Assembly: GCA_014379235.1 (NCBI GenBank)
Contig: JACMMD010000777.1
Location: 1 to 5,443 of the forward strand
Reading direction: 5' to 3'
Length of the DNA stretch: 5,443 bases
From: Anaerolineae bacterium
Lineage (GTDB): Bacteria; Chloroflexota; Anaerolineae; Aggregatilineales; Phototrophicaceae
The translations under genes were made by a program, and so were the position numbers. Numbering within the stretch: the first letter of the stretch is position 1; each line of letters begins with the position of its first letter. The notes under the pieces are model-generated. The model did not search any database. It had not been told where the DNA came from and saw only the letters and a program-made list of their open reading frames with translations. Of the stretch, positions 4,883 to 5,443 are shown in pieces.

Positions 4883-5443
4883 ACAACAATCACGCGCACA
4901 ACCATCCAGACCCCGCACACCTGCCGATTCTGGTAGAAGATTTGACCGTCGCCTACCGCGAAGAACCCGTTTTATGGGACGTTGACCTGCAAGTGCCCAT
5001 AGGCACGCTCATGGCCATCGTCGGCCCCAACGGCGCGGGCAAATCGACGCTCATCAAGACCATCATCGGCCTGATCGAGCCATCCGCCGGACAGGTGAGC
5101 ATCTACGGCAAACCCTTCAAACAGCAGCGCCATCTCGTTGGCTACGTGCCACAGCGCGGCAGTGTCGATTGGGACTTCCCGACCAACGCGCTCGACGTGG
5201 TGATGATGGGCCGCTACGGTCATCTCGGCTGGTTCAAGCGCCCCGGCCAATCCGAACGTGAACAGGCCATGCAGGCGCTCACCAAAGTCAGCATGGAAGA
5301 TTACGCAGAGCGGCAGATCAGCCAGCTTTCCGGCGGGCAGCAGCAGCGCGTTTTCTTAGCGCGGGCGCTGGTGCAGGACGCGCAAATCTATTTCATGGAC
5401 GAGACGTTTCAGGGCGTAGACGCTACCACCGAACGCGCCATCG
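4879..5443 (+). CDS. troB: Mn/Zn ABC transporter ATP-binding protein, N-terminal 188 codons (cut by the right window edge)
   Basis: This is the ATPase that powers import by the upstream binding protein and a permease expected downstream; it acts on the cytoplasmic face of the membrane. ATG at 4879 overlaps the preceding TGA by 4 bp, with AGAGG (4867-4871) seven bases upstream, so the two genes are translationally coupled. Visible ABC motifs in order are Walker A GPNGAGKST (49-57), Q-loop Gln92 in YVPQRGSVDWDFP, signature LSGGQ (150-154, then QQR) and Walker B IYFMDE (170-175, catalytic Glu175). The D-loop region FQGVDATTE (178-185) is typical of the Mn/Zn importer subfamily. The H-loop and C-terminus lie beyond the window. 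Two points are odd: Thr176 replaces the usual Pro of DEP, and the N-terminus is a short hydrophilic extension MNNNHAHNHPDPAHLP with four His before the first beta-strand. The symbol marks the family; mntB or znuC would be equivalent names. Confidence 0.94.
   Translation, partial: MNNNHAHNHPDPAHLPILVEDLTVAYREEPVLWDVDLQVPIGTLMAIVGPNGAGKSTLIKTIIGLIEPSAGQVSIYGKPFKQQRHLVGYVPQRGSVDWDFPTNALDVVMMGRYGHLGWFKRPGQSEREQAMQALTKVSMEDYAERQISQLSGGQQQRVFLARALVQDAQIYFMDETFQGVDATTERAI

Overview
This window most likely comes from a member of the Chloroflexota (Anaerolineae-like). That placement is an inference from style, not from a marker gene. The clues are a lipoprotein with a long Thr/Pro linker followed by SH3b and SGNH modules, an ECF sigma factor overlapping a cysteine-free membrane partner that carries the segment VRAAVLEVLRIGAISIF, and dispersed TGTAGGGGCGACCC-type inverted-repeat elements. 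All coding regions are moderately GC-rich. Some intergenic stretches are clearly AT-rich or pyrimidine-rich.

Layout. (1) Positions 1-311, minus strand: the N-terminal 103 codons of an exported protein of unknown function, cut by the window edge. (2) Positions 312-479: a short intergenic stretch with degenerate direct repeats (core TCTCCGCTTGC) that run into the 3' end of the next gene. (3) Positions 480-1839, minus strand: a two-gene unit with an ECF sigma factor (GTG start at 1839) and, overlapping or directly abutting it, a single-pass membrane protein that is probably its anti-sigma factor or signal sensor. (4) Positions 1840-2215: a divergent intergenic region holding a roughly 64-bp MITE/REP-like inverted-repeat element. 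(5) Positions 2216-3601, plus strand: an SH3b-SGNH lipoprotein, probably started at a TTG. (6) Positions 3602-3940: an intergenic region with a partial and a second full copy of the same repeat, a pyrimidine-rich tract, a near-consensus sigma-70 promoter and an overlapping palindrome resembling a DtxR/MntR/TroR operator. (7) Positions 3941-5443, plus strand: the start of a Mn/Zn-type (TroAB-like) ABC transporter operon. It comprises a substrate-binding protein and, with a 4-bp ATGA overlap, the ATPase, which is cut by the right edge. The permease is expected just outside the window.

How the genes work together. The sigma factor and the membrane protein form a likely signal-transduction pair for an envelope or extracytoplasmic cue. 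The metal-binding protein would hand Mn2+ or Zn2+ to a membrane permease powered by the ATPase. The promoter architecture suggests repression by a metal-sensing DtxR-family protein. The SH3b-SGNH lipoprotein lies alone between two repeat elements and has no evident link to either neighbour.

Nothing here clearly forms a new defence, mobile or biosynthetic system. The points most worth checking are the putative metalloregulatory operator, the paired repeat elements around the lipoprotein gene, the altered SGNH block III, and the cysteine-free anti-sigma candidate.
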